A stretch of DNA of 64,000 nt, taken from the NCBI GenBank assembly GCA_903851195.1, contig CAINNJ010000025.1, forward strand, positions 434,001 through 498,000. The letters run 5' to 3'. Shown here in pieces: positions 57,359-64,000 of the stretch (position 1 is its first letter; every line of letters starts with the position of its first letter). Both the position numbers and the translations under genes were made by a program. The notes below the pieces were generated by a model. The model ran no database searches, had not been told where the DNA came from, and saw only the letters and a list, made by a program, of their open reading frames with translations. The DNA is from an uncultured Acidobacteriia bacterium. GTDB taxonomy: Bacteria; Acidobacteriota; Terriglobia; Bryobacterales; Bryobacteraceae.

Positions 57359-57583
57359 TCACGCGGCCCGGTGGATGGCCGCCATTTCGGAAACCGGGCC
57401 GCGGGCATGAGCGGCCGCGTTCGCGCCTTGCAGGGAAAGCTGCAGGCTGGAAAGCTGGGCGCTGAACTCGTGCGGGTCAATCACGAGTCCTGCGTACCAG
57501 GCCGAAGGTTCCGGTTTAAAAATCCGGCTGCGCGTCGCCCAATCGTTGACTACATTCTGGTTCGAGGAATCTGCTTGCGGCAT
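57359..57583 (-). CDS. small hypothetical protein
   Basis: A 74-residue frame at the end of the minus-strand operon, 53 bases after bacilliredoxin. Composition is plausible (KPEPSAWYAGLVIDPHEFSA, QLSSLQLSLQGANAAA), but I recognise no family. Its last 15 codons overlap the 10-bp inverted repeat at 57363-57402, which may be a terminator of the opposite strand. Low confidence that it is real. Confidence 0.35.
   Translation of the reverse strand: MPQADSSNQNVVNDWATRSRIFKPEPSAWYAGLVIDPHEFSAQLSSLQLSLQGANAAAHARGPVSEMAAIHRAA
57363..57402. terminator. perfect 10-bp inverted repeat after the RraA-like gene
   Basis: GCGGCCCGGT (57363-57372) pairs perfectly with ACCGGGCCGC (57393-57402), only 7 bases beyond the plus-strand stop at 57355. 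It is a likely factor-independent-like stop for the RraA-like transcript, without a U-tract. Confidence 0.6.
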
Positions 57584-57636
57584 GATTCTCTATCGGCGGA
57601 GAAGCGCCGAAACTTTAGCGGACGCGCGGGAAATGC

Positions 57637-58071
57637 TTACGCGCTGGCCGGAGTTTTCGCGCAAAAGCGGTCGAAAGCGCCGGTGAGTTGCTGCGCGATC
57701 TGGAACGCGTCGCGCTGTTCGATGTCGCGGCGATGCATGATGTAGACGGGCTGGCCGTCGCGGAAGAGAGCGATGGAAGGCGAAGACGGAGGAACATCCG
57801 ACAGAATGCCGCGGAGATGGGCGACGGCGGCCTCATCGGCTCCGGCGAACACGGTGGCGGCGTGATCCGGGCGCACGGCGTGCTGCAGAGCCATGCCGAT
57901 GCCGGGGCGGGCTTTACCAGCAGCGCAGCCACAGACGGAATTCGTCACGATGAGAACCGTACCCGGCCGGGAGATGGCGCGATCCACATCTTCGGGCGTA
58001 CGCGCTTCTTCGACACCGTAGCGGGTCAGGTCCTGTCGCATCGGAGCGATCAGCATTTCGTTGTAAGGCAT
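57637..58071 (-). CDS. bacilliredoxin (BrxA/YphP family)
   Basis: A 144-residue thioredoxin-fold protein: MPYNEMLIAPMRQDLTRYGV and VTNSVCGCAAGKARPG, with the CGC active site, then FRDGQPVYIMHRRDIEQRD. Bacilliredoxins remove bacillithiol-like caps from proteins after oxidative stress. It lies 58 bases after the methyltransferase gene in the operon. Confidence 0.9.
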   Translation of the reverse strand: MPYNEMLIAPMRQDLTRYGVEEARTPEDVDRAISRPGTVLIVTNSVCGCAAGKARPGIGMALQHAVRPDHAATVFAGADEAAVAHLRGILSDVPPSSPSIALFRDGQPVYIMHRRDIEQRDAFQIAQQLTGAFDRFCAKTPASA

Positions 58072-58129
58072 AGTTGTATTCTCCTACAGAGATGCCGGAA
58101 GGCCGGGAAAAGGTTCGGTGAACCGCCGG

Positions 58130-58696
58130 TCAGAACTTCACCCAGAAGGCACGGGCGGCCAGCCAGGAGGCGCCCAGAAGCCAGCCAAGCAGCGCCTGAT
58201 ACTCCCGATTCTTCTTATAGAGCGCGAACGAAAAATCGTCCGGACCCAGACCATCCGGCCAGCGCGGCAGCAGCAGAGGGACGCGGGCCGCATAGGAACG
58301 GTAAGTGGGCAGAATCGCGGTCAGGTGCTGTTCTTCCAGTTCGATCGCGGGCAGATAGACCAGCAGAAAGAGCAGGCCGAAGAGGAGCGCGAGACCGGCG
58401 CTGTCACCGGCGGCGGCCAGGCCAAGGGCGGTGAGCAGCGTTCCCAGATAAAGCGGGTTGCGCGTGCAGGCATACGGGCCGGAAATCGCGAGGCGCTGAT
58501 TTTTGGCGAGGTGCCCGGCTGCCCACGCCCGCAGCGCCAGGCCGAGCAGGGAAAGCGGCAGGCCAAGGGCGAGCGACGACGCGGTGGGCCGCGAAAAAAC
58601 GGCGAAGGCGGCGACCATGAGGAAGCCGGCCGAGACGCGCAGGCGGGCAACGCGATCGGCGTAGGGTTTGGGAAACCAGTGACGGCGGCTTTGCAT
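58130..58696 (-). CDS. isoprenylcysteine methyltransferase (ICMT)-like membrane protein
   Basis: A 188-residue membrane protein with about four helices and AKNQRLAISGPYACTRNPLY, YLGTLLTALG, the ICMT/PEMT-type SAM-binding loop, and a conserved ELEEQHLTAILPTYRSY segment. The methyl acceptor in bacteria is unknown. Its gene starts 21 bases after the heptosyltransferase stop. Confidence 0.82.
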   Translation of the reverse strand: MQSRRHWFPKPYADRVARLRVSAGFLMVAAFAVFSRPTASSLALGLPLSLLGLALRAWAAGHLAKNQRLAISGPYACTRNPLYLGTLLTALGLAAAGDSAGLALLFGLLFLLVYLPAIELEEQHLTAILPTYRSYAARVPLLLPRWPDGLGPDDFSFALYKKNREYQALLGWLLGASWLAARAFWVKF

Positions 58697-58717
58697 TCGT
58701 GGGTTCAGGCGCTTTTT

Positions 58718-59665
58718 TCAGGCATGGCAGCGGACGCGGGCTTCGAGCGCCGCGAAGACCTGCAGGGGAGTGATGGCCCGCATGGAGGGGTCGATCATCG
58801 AACCGCGGCGGTGGGTGGTGCGAACGCCGGAGGTGCGGAAGACCTGAAAATCCCCGCCGTAGGGACCGTTGCGGACAGGGTCTGTCGGGCCGAAGATCGC
58901 GGCGCCGGATTTGTTGAGGGCGGCGGCCAGGTGGAGCGGTCCACTGTCCACGCCGATGACCAGGGCGGCGCGGCGCGTGGCGTCGATCAGGCCAGGGATA
59001 CCGCTCTCGTGGCGCTCCATGCCGGGAACGACCGGAACGGCTCCCGGCGCCCCGTTCAGCACCAGCGGCATGTCGAGCCGGGTGCGGAGAAGTTGCGCGA
59101 GTTCCTGATAGTATTCGAGCGGCCACTGCTTTGAGGCCCAGCCGGCGAGCGGACTGGCCAGGGCAAACGGGACATCGGGAAGACGGCCTTCGGGCTCGCC
59201 CGGAGGGAGAGGAAAGGCGCGCACCAGATTGGACGCGCCGGCGCCGGCGGCAAGGTCGAGCGCCTGATCCACGACGTGCACGGCGTCGCTGCCGATGCGG
59301 CTGGAGTAGAAAAGGCCGGCGGCGCGTTCCCGCACCACGCCCGTGCCGAAGCCGGCGATTCGTTCCGGGCCCGCGAGGTGCGCAATCAGGGCGGATTTGG
59401 CGAGACCCTGAAAATCCACGGCCAGGTCATAACGGTCGGCGCGGAGTTCTTCCCGGGTCCGCTTCCAGGTACCCGGCTCATTCCGCCGGAAAAGCACAAA
59501 GCGATCGATGAAGCCATTCCCCCGCAGCAGCGGAACCCACTTCGGTTCCACGACCCACGTGATGCGGGCGGCGGGAAAGCTGTGCTTCAGAGAGGCCGCG
59601 CCGGGCAGGGAGTGGAGTATGTCCCCCATGGCGCCGAGCCGCACGATCAGTATGCTTTGCAACAT
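58718..59665 (-). CDS. glycosyltransferase family 9, heptosyltransferase I-like
   Basis: A 315-residue GT9 enzyme: ILIVRLGAMGDILHSLPGAA at the N terminus and LVIGVDSGPLHLAAALNKSG, the C-terminal ADP-heptose-binding segment. It would add heptose to the lipid A-Kdo core of LPS. It is encoded 6 bases downstream of the second heptosyltransferase, forming an LPS inner-core pair. Confidence 0.88.
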   Translation of the reverse strand: MLQSILIVRLGAMGDILHSLPGAASLKHSFPAARITWVVEPKWVPLLRGNGFIDRFVLFRRNEPGTWKRTREELRADRYDLAVDFQGLAKSALIAHLAGPERIAGFGTGVVRERAAGLFYSSRIGSDAVHVVDQALDLAAGAGASNLVRAFPLPPGEPEGRLPDVPFALASPLAGWASKQWPLEYYQELAQLLRTRLDMPLVLNGAPGAVPVVPGMERHESGIPGLIDATRRAALVIGVDSGPLHLAAALNKSGAAIFGPTDPVRNGPYGGDFQVFRTSGVRTTHRRGSMIDPSMRAITPLQVFAALEARVRCHA

Positions 59666-59671
59666 CGTAGT

Positions 59672-60694
59672 TTAGCACCGGGAAGAAAGGACGCTCGTGG
59701 CCTCATCGATCACGCGGAGGGCCGTGACGCCCGTCATGCAGCGGTGGTCGATGGGGCATTCCCGCAGCAGGCAGGGCGCGCAGGAGACCGGCTCACGCAG
59801 CAGACGCGCATGCGGGCCGGAGGGGCCGGTAGCGGTTTCGTCCGTGGGTCCGAAGACCGTTACGGAGGGAACGCCGAGAGCGGCGGCGATATGCATGGCC
59901 CCGGAATCGTTCGTGAGATAGACGTGGCAGGCGGCGGTCATGTCGATGAATTCGCGGAGGGTGGTCTCGCCGGCGAAATTGCGGCCGCCCGAGGCTTCCG
60001 CCACCTGGCCGCAGAGTGCGCGCTCGGCGGCGGAGCCGAAGACCGCCACGGAACCGCGCGCTCGTTCGGCCAGGGTGCGGGCCGCTTCGGCAAAGCGTTC
60101 GGGGAGCCAGCGTTTGGCGCTGCCGTAGGCCGCGCCGGGGCTGACGCCGACAACGGGAGCGAGCAGACCTCGGGAAGAGAAAAGCTCGGCGCCGCGCCGG
60201 CGTGCGTCGACGGCGCCGTCGAGGCGGATCGAGGCGACCTCGGGCAGCGTTTCGATAAGGCCCGCGCGCCGGAGCAGTTCGAGGTAGTAGAAACGCTCGT
60301 GTTTGGGAATTTCGCCGGCTTTGGGCAGCGCGATGGCGTCGGTCAGCAGCGGGCCGCGGCCATCCCGCGCGTAGCCGATACGCCGGCGCGCGCCGGCGGC
60401 GTAAACCAGTGCGGCACTTTCGAGCGAATTGGGGAAAAGCACGGCCAGATCGAAGCGCTCGGCGCGCAGCGAACGGGCGAGTCGAAACTTGGCGGGGAGG
60501 TCGCGCAGCCCCGGCGCGCCCGCGAGGGGGATCACGCGATCGGGAGCGAGTTCACCCTCGTAAAGAGAAGCGACCCAGGGGCGGGCAAGGACGGTGATTT
60601 CCGCTTCGGGATAGCGGGAGCGGATGGCGCGCAGAGCCGGCAGCGACATGACGGCGTCGCCAATCCAGTTCGTCGCGCGGACCAGGATCTTCAC
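59672..60694 (-). CDS. waaF: heptosyltransferase II (WaaF-like)
   Basis: A 340-residue GT9 enzyme: ILVRATNWIGDAVMSLPALR, the WaaF signature, and VYLTNDSGAMHIAAALGVPS, FGPTDETATGPSGPHARLL, with a C-terminal cysteine cluster (CAPCLLRECPIDHRCMTG). It adds the second inner-core heptose to LPS. The ATG overlaps the BlaI-like stop by 4 bases. Confidence 0.9.
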   Translation of the reverse strand: MKILVRATNWIGDAVMSLPALRAIRSRYPEAEITVLARPWVASLYEGELAPDRVIPLAGAPGLRDLPAKFRLARSLRAERFDLAVLFPNSLESAALVYAAGARRRIGYARDGRGPLLTDAIALPKAGEIPKHERFYYLELLRRAGLIETLPEVASIRLDGAVDARRRGAELFSSRGLLAPVVGVSPGAAYGSAKRWLPERFAEAARTLAERARGSVAVFGSAAERALCGQVAEASGGRNFAGETTLREFIDMTAACHVYLTNDSGAMHIAAALGVPSVTVFGPTDETATGPSGPHARLLREPVSCAPCLLRECPIDHRCMTGVTALRVIDEATSVLSSRC

Positions 60695-61182
60695 TCGCGC
60701 GGCGGCAGCGGCGCGGGAGAGCCCGAAGGAAGCTGGGCGCCGACGGCAGTCGCCATTGCTTGTGTGTGTACGGCTGCTTGTGTGTGTGCCACGGGTGCCG
60801 GAAAAGTCATGCCGCTCTCACCGGCCGCCGCGGCGTGGGTGAGCAGGGGCGCCGCGGTGGCCCCGGTCTCCGTCTCGAGAAACAGCTTCAGCTTCGCTTC
60901 CGAACCGCCGAAGTGGTGTTCCAGAAACAGCTTCAGGGCGAGACGACGAACCTTGTTCCGGTCGGCAACGGGTTGATAGCGGAAGCCCCGGCCTTCCTTG
61001 CGACGGGACACGGCGCCACGGCGCGTCAGCCGGTCCAGCAGGGTGAGAACGGTGGTGTAGGCGAGCGGACGTTCCTGCGAAACGACGCGCCGGACGTCTT
61101 CGACATTTCCCTCGGTGATGTCCCAAAGGGCGTTGAGGCACATCATTTCAAGAGGCGGAGGCAGTTCCCGGTCTCGTCCCAT
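60691..61182 (-). CDS. BlaI/MecI-family repressor with Ala/Pro-rich tail
   Basis: A 163-residue winged-helix regulator: PPLEMMCLNALWDITEGNVE, LAYTTVLTLLDRLTRRGAVS, then EGRGFRYQPVADRNKVRRLA, the BlaI DNA-binding and dimerisation pattern. The last 60 residues are alanine/proline-rich with a duplicated HTQA segment encoded by a short GT-rich repeat (about 60761-60787). No BlaR sensor is nearby, so it may regulate this operon. Start 61182 is preferred over the longer frame. Confidence 0.8.
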   Translation of the reverse strand: MGRDRELPPPLEMMCLNALWDITEGNVEDVRRVVSQERPLAYTTVLTLLDRLTRRGAVSRRKEGRGFRYQPVADRNKVRRLALKLFLEHHFGGSEAKLKLFLETETGATAAPLLTHAAAAGESGMTFPAPVAHTQAAVHTQAMATAVGAQLPSGSPAPLPPRE

Positions 61183-61189
61183 AGCGGGG

Positions 61190-62314
61190 CTATTTCCTTT
61201 CAAAGTTGAGCGCGAGCGAGAGCTTCTCACCGAACAGGGAATCCGTCGCCGGCGCGGGTTTCGGTTTCGTCAGCGGGCCTGGGGCAGGCACGGCTCCGGC
61301 AGACGGTTTCGGAAGAGGAATTTCGACCCGGGAGGGCGCCGGAGCGGCGGGGGCTGTATTGATGTAGCGGCTCTTGCGGAGCGCGACGCGTTCGAGGCTG
61401 GAACTGTAGCCGGTGAAAAGGCCTTCGGCCTGGGGCTCTTTCTCGATCAGGGCGCGCATGCACTCCATCTTGGAATCCATGTCGTCGAGATAGTGCAGCA
61501 ACAGGGCTTCGGGGAATACAGGAACCTTGGGCGAACCGAAGTCGAGCTGGCCATGATGGCTGAGGATCATGTGCTCGACCAGGTTGCGCAGTTCCACGGG
61601 AAAATCGGGAAGGCCGCGCAGTTTGTCCGACATCATGCGCATGGCGATGGAGATGTGTCCGATGAGCTGTCCTTCGGTGGAGTAGCCGAAACTGCGCTCA
61701 TAGGTGAGCTCATAAATCTTGCCGATGTCATGCAGAATCACACCGGTGAGCAGCAGGTCGCCATCCACGGACGGATAATGCGGAGCGATCAGGCGGGCGA
61801 GGCCGCAGAGTGAAATGACGTGCTCCAGAAGGCCGCTGCGAAACGCGTGGTGGATGGTCTTGGCCGCCGGCGCCACTTTGTAGCGGGCGGCGATATCGGG
61901 ATCGTCCAGGAAGGCATCGAGCAGGGCTCTGAGGTGGGTGTTGCCAAAGCCGGCGACCATGCCGCGCAGTTCGCTCCACATCTCTTCGGCATCGCGGGCG
62001 GAGGCGGGAAAGAAATCCGCGAAATCGACCTCATGATCCTCAACGGGCCGCAGTTTGTGAATCGTAAACTGCGGCCGGTTGTTATAGAGCTGGAGCAGGC
62101 CTTTGACCTTGATGAAGTCGTCGCGGTCGAAGGTGTCCATCACCTCCGCCACGTTGTCCCACATCTTGGCGTCCATTTCGCCGGAGCGATCGGAAAGAGT
62201 GATCGAGAGGTAAGGCTCGCCCGTGCGTTTCTGCCGGATCTCCTTGGCATGAACCAGGAGAACGACAGTGACGATTTCGTTCGGCTTTAACTCCCTTACG
62301 AAAGGAGATTTCAT
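61190..62314 (-). CDS. YhaM-like 3'-5' exoribonuclease (OB-fold plus HD domain)
   Basis: A 374-residue protein. The N-terminal OB fold (SPFVRELKPNEIVTVVLLVH, YLSITLSDRSGEMDAKMWDN) is followed by an HD phosphohydrolase domain with AFRSGLLEHVISL, TGVILHDIGKIYEL (H-H-D) and later HMILSHHGQLDFG. This matches YhaM-type exoribonucleases. The C-terminal 70 residues are proline-rich and unlike Firmicutes YhaM. Its ATG overlaps the stop of the PPIase gene. Confidence 0.85.
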   Translation of the reverse strand: MKSPFVRELKPNEIVTVVLLVHAKEIRQKRTGEPYLSITLSDRSGEMDAKMWDNVAEVMDTFDRDDFIKVKGLLQLYNNRPQFTIHKLRPVEDHEVDFADFFPASARDAEEMWSELRGMVAGFGNTHLRALLDAFLDDPDIAARYKVAPAAKTIHHAFRSGLLEHVISLCGLARLIAPHYPSVDGDLLLTGVILHDIGKIYELTYERSFGYSTEGQLIGHISIAMRMMSDKLRGLPDFPVELRNLVEHMILSHHGQLDFGSPKVPVFPEALLLHYLDDMDSKMECMRALIEKEPQAEGLFTGYSSSLERVALRKSRYINTAPAAPAPSRVEIPLPKPSAGAVPAPGPLTKPKPAPATDSLFGEKLSLALNFERK

Positions 62315-63552
62315 TTGTTCGGTGAGCTGTCCGCGTTCTTCACGGGGGTGGACGGCACAGGCGCGACTTCCGGCGCCGCCGCGCCCTGCGTGTCTTTCAC
62401 GCCGGTACGGCCATACGGTATCACCTTCATCACTTTCTTCCAGTGACGCTGGTTCGCGACCGCCTCTTTAGTGGTGGTCTGCGGCTTCAGCTGCGCGGGG
62501 TCTTTCCAGGTAGTGTCTTTGTTGGGCGCGGCGCCGGAATCGACGAAGCCGGGCTTAATCTGCAGGAAAGCGTTGGCGCGGAGCTGGGTGAGAAGCTCGC
62601 GCAGTTTCGGCTGCACTTTGGGCTCGGAAAGACGACCGTTAATTTCGTTCTGCACTTCATCGAAACTGGCCTGGCCTTCGGCGGTGCGTTCCTCGACCTT
62701 CAGGATTTCAAAGCCGGCGTCGATGCGGATGGGGTCGGTGACAAAACCCTTCTTTTGCGGAAAGACCACCGACTCGATGGCGGGATTCAGCTGGCCTTTG
62801 GTGAAGGTGCCGAGCATGCCGTCCTCTTTGGCGGTTTCGGCGTCCGAGTACTGGCGCGCCAGTTCCGGAAACTTCTCGCCCTTGCGGATGCGATCGACAA
62901 TGTCTTTCGCTTTCTTATCGGCGGCCGCGACCGCGGCGGGAGACTTGTCGCCGGCGGAGATCAGGATCTCGCGAACCGAGACGGATTCCTTGCGGACGAA
63001 CTCGGCCTTGTGTTCGTCGTAATACTTCTGCATGTCGGCTTTGGGGATGGTGACGTTGCGGTACACCTCCTCACCGATGACCCTTTGCGTGAGCAGCTGA
63101 TTCTTAAAGGCCAGCTTCAGATCTTCGAAGCTTTCGCCGGTCTGCTCGCGGACCCAGTCGTGAAACTTGTCGGGATCGGCAAGTCCGCTGGTCTTCTGAA
63201 TTTCGGCCACGCGGCGGTTCACGTCGGCATCGACATTGATGCTGAGATCTTTACCCTTCTGCACGAGGAGCAACTGATCGATCTGATCGCGCAGGGCGTC
63301 GGCGGCGGCTTTATCGACTGCCTGTTGCAACGCGGGACCGACGAGCCCCGGCTGCTTTTCGAGCTGCGCCTGAATCATGGCGCGCTGCTTTTCCAGTTCG
63401 CCGCGCGTGATGATCTCGCCGTTCACCTTGGCGACGATTTCTTCCACGATGCGGGTTTGCAGCTCCGGCCTGTCGGCGGCCTGCACAGATGAGGTGATCA
63501 CGCACAAAAACGCTCCGGCGAACGCGCCCGCGAGCCCATGCTTCGAAGACAT
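62311..63552 (-). CDS. SurA/PpiC-type peptidyl-prolyl isomerase
   Basis: A 413-residue exported chaperone: signal peptide (MSSKHGLAGAFAGAFLCVIT), SurA-N domain (IVEEIVAKVNGEIITRGELE, ALRDQIDQLLLVQKGKDLSI) and a parvulin domain (EFVRKESVSVREILISAGDK, KFPELARQYSDAETAKEDG, IRIDAGFEILKVEERTAEGQ). It would assist outer-membrane protein folding. It is the first gene of the minus-strand operon. Confidence 0.88.
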   Translation of the reverse strand: MSSKHGLAGAFAGAFLCVITSSVQAADRPELQTRIVEEIVAKVNGEIITRGELEKQRAMIQAQLEKQPGLVGPALQQAVDKAAADALRDQIDQLLLVQKGKDLSINVDADVNRRVAEIQKTSGLADPDKFHDWVREQTGESFEDLKLAFKNQLLTQRVIGEEVYRNVTIPKADMQKYYDEHKAEFVRKESVSVREILISAGDKSPAAVAAADKKAKDIVDRIRKGEKFPELARQYSDAETAKEDGMLGTFTKGQLNPAIESVVFPQKKGFVTDPIRIDAGFEILKVEERTAEGQASFDEVQNEINGRLSEPKVQPKLRELLTQLRANAFLQIKPGFVDSGAAPNKDTTWKDPAQLKPQTTTKEAVANQRHWKKVMKVIPYGRTGVKDTQGAAAPEVAPVPSTPVKNADSSPNK

Positions 63553-63671
63553 ATGTAGTTATTATTGCAGATAATTACGCGCGCGGAGTACCCCCGTTTT
63601 GGGCCGGGTCCGGGGGTGGAAAAAGCGGCCTGGAGCGCGCGCCGGAACGGTATTGTGTATGATCTTTGCGT

Positions 63672-64000
63672 ATGATCTTCGCACGCCGAATACTGGCTCA
63701 ACTGATTACGATTCTGCTTCTCTCTACGGCTTTCGGGACTCTGCCCGCAAGCGCCCAGAGCACCGGCGCCACGAACAAGGCGGCGAAGTCCAAGGCGGCC
63801 AAGAGCGATCCGGCCCCAACCGGCGCTCTGATCGATCTGAACAGCGCCAGCGTGGCGGAACTGAAAACTCTGCCCGGCATCGGCGACGCTTACGCGGCGG
63901 CGATTGTGAAGAACCGGAAGTACGCCAACAAGACGCAGCTGAAGAGCCGCAACGTAATCCCGGCCGGCACGTACGAGAAGATCAAAGACAAAGTCATTGC
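63672..64000 (+). CDS. ComEA-like helix-hairpin-helix protein, cut by the window end
   Basis: Starting at ATG 63672 the frame encodes a signal peptide (RRILAQLITILLLSTAFGTL), a lysine/alanine linker (TNKAAKSKAAKSDPAPTGAL) and a helix-hairpin-helix DNA-binding domain (IDLNSASVAELKTLPGIGDA, YAAAIVKNRK, LKSRNVIPAGTYEKIKDKV). It is still open at base 64000, so the end is not visible. ComEA proteins bind incoming DNA at the membrane during natural transformation; short ComEA-like proteins may have other roles. Confidence 0.8.
   Translation, partial: MIFARRILAQLITILLLSTAFGTLPASAQSTGATNKAAKSKAAKSDPAPTGALIDLNSASVAELKTLPGIGDAYAAAIVKNRKYANKTQLKSRNVIPAGTYEKIKDKVI

Noticed and set aside
60761-60787. The GT-rich direct repeat (GCTTGTGTGTGT twice) as a regulatory element.
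   Set aside because: It is inside the coding sequence of the BlaI-like tail (HTQA repeated) and can be explained as a coding repeat.

Overview
The window is 64 kb of GC-rich, gene-dense chromosome from a Gram-negative (diderm) bacterium, most likely an Acidobacteriota member near Solibacter/Bryobacter. The pointers are a secreted protein ending in the C-terminal domain typical of Solibacter proteins, Pal with an inserted Ig-like domain, frequent TTG/GTG starts, a CBM9-like secreted protein, a TamA/TamB pair and heptosyltransferases for LPS. All identifications come from reading the translations; no database search was run. I saw no rRNA, tRNA, CRISPR array, transposase or integrase.

Layout. 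0.2-3 kb is a toxin-antitoxin patch: vapBC, a headless higB with intact higA, brnTA, and a broken phd/vapC pair. 2.9-4.9 kb holds an HExxH protein and an unknown partner. 5-6.2 kb encodes a secreted phosphoesterase. 6.5-7.1 kb has a small intact partner gene and a wrecked nucleotidyltransferase. 7.2-13.1 kb is the Tol-Pal operon on the minus strand (tolQ, tolR, tolA/tonB, tolB, pal, cpoB, CBM9). 13.3-13.9 kb is a DUF433/DUF5615 pair. 13.9-15.6 kb has a DapA-like protein without its catalytic lysine and the divergent prmA. 15.7-17 kb is a Solibacter-type secreted protein. 17.2-21.5 kb is a two-ATPase operon (AAA plus STAND-like/TPR) behind a promoter with three tandem 16-bp repeats. 21.7-25.6 kb is a large M36 protease.

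25.8-29.4 kb carries the ATP-grasp / alpha-E / transglutaminase trio, followed by a TlpA-like thioredoxin and a barrel-like protein. 31.1-32.8 kb has a membrane HExxH protein, a VOC protein and a divergent GntR regulator sharing a perfect inverted repeat. 32.8-37 kb has an ECF sigma factor fused to a zinc-finger tail, a small zinc-finger protein, and a divergent envelope/redox operon (DUF4142, cupredoxin, SnoaL-like, UDG-like, haem-binding, cytochrome P460). 37.1-45.8 kb is an outer-membrane assembly operon (Omp85, SurA-like, TamB) ending in a potassium channel. 45.9-48.3 kb has a ThiF/MoeB enzyme, a TIR-like protein coupled to a small HTH protein, and a second VOC protein. 48.4-57.4 kb holds a HEAT-like protein with a 15-bp minisatellite, an APC permease, SppA, a split MgtE-N/CBS sensor plus NRAMP-like transporter, a frataxin and an exported RraA-like protein. 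57.4-63.6 kb is a long minus-strand operon (PPIase, YhaM-like, BlaI-like, two heptosyltransferases, ICMT-like, bacilliredoxin). A ComEA-like gene runs off the right edge.

The least explained parts are the two-ATPase operon with its repeat promoter and early stop codon, the TIR-like/HTH pair whose start codon reads ATC, a 60-bp dispersed repeat whose two copies covary in one stem base pair, tandem micro-ORFs between tolA and tolB, and paired inverted repeats upstream of the MgtE-N/NRAMP genes.
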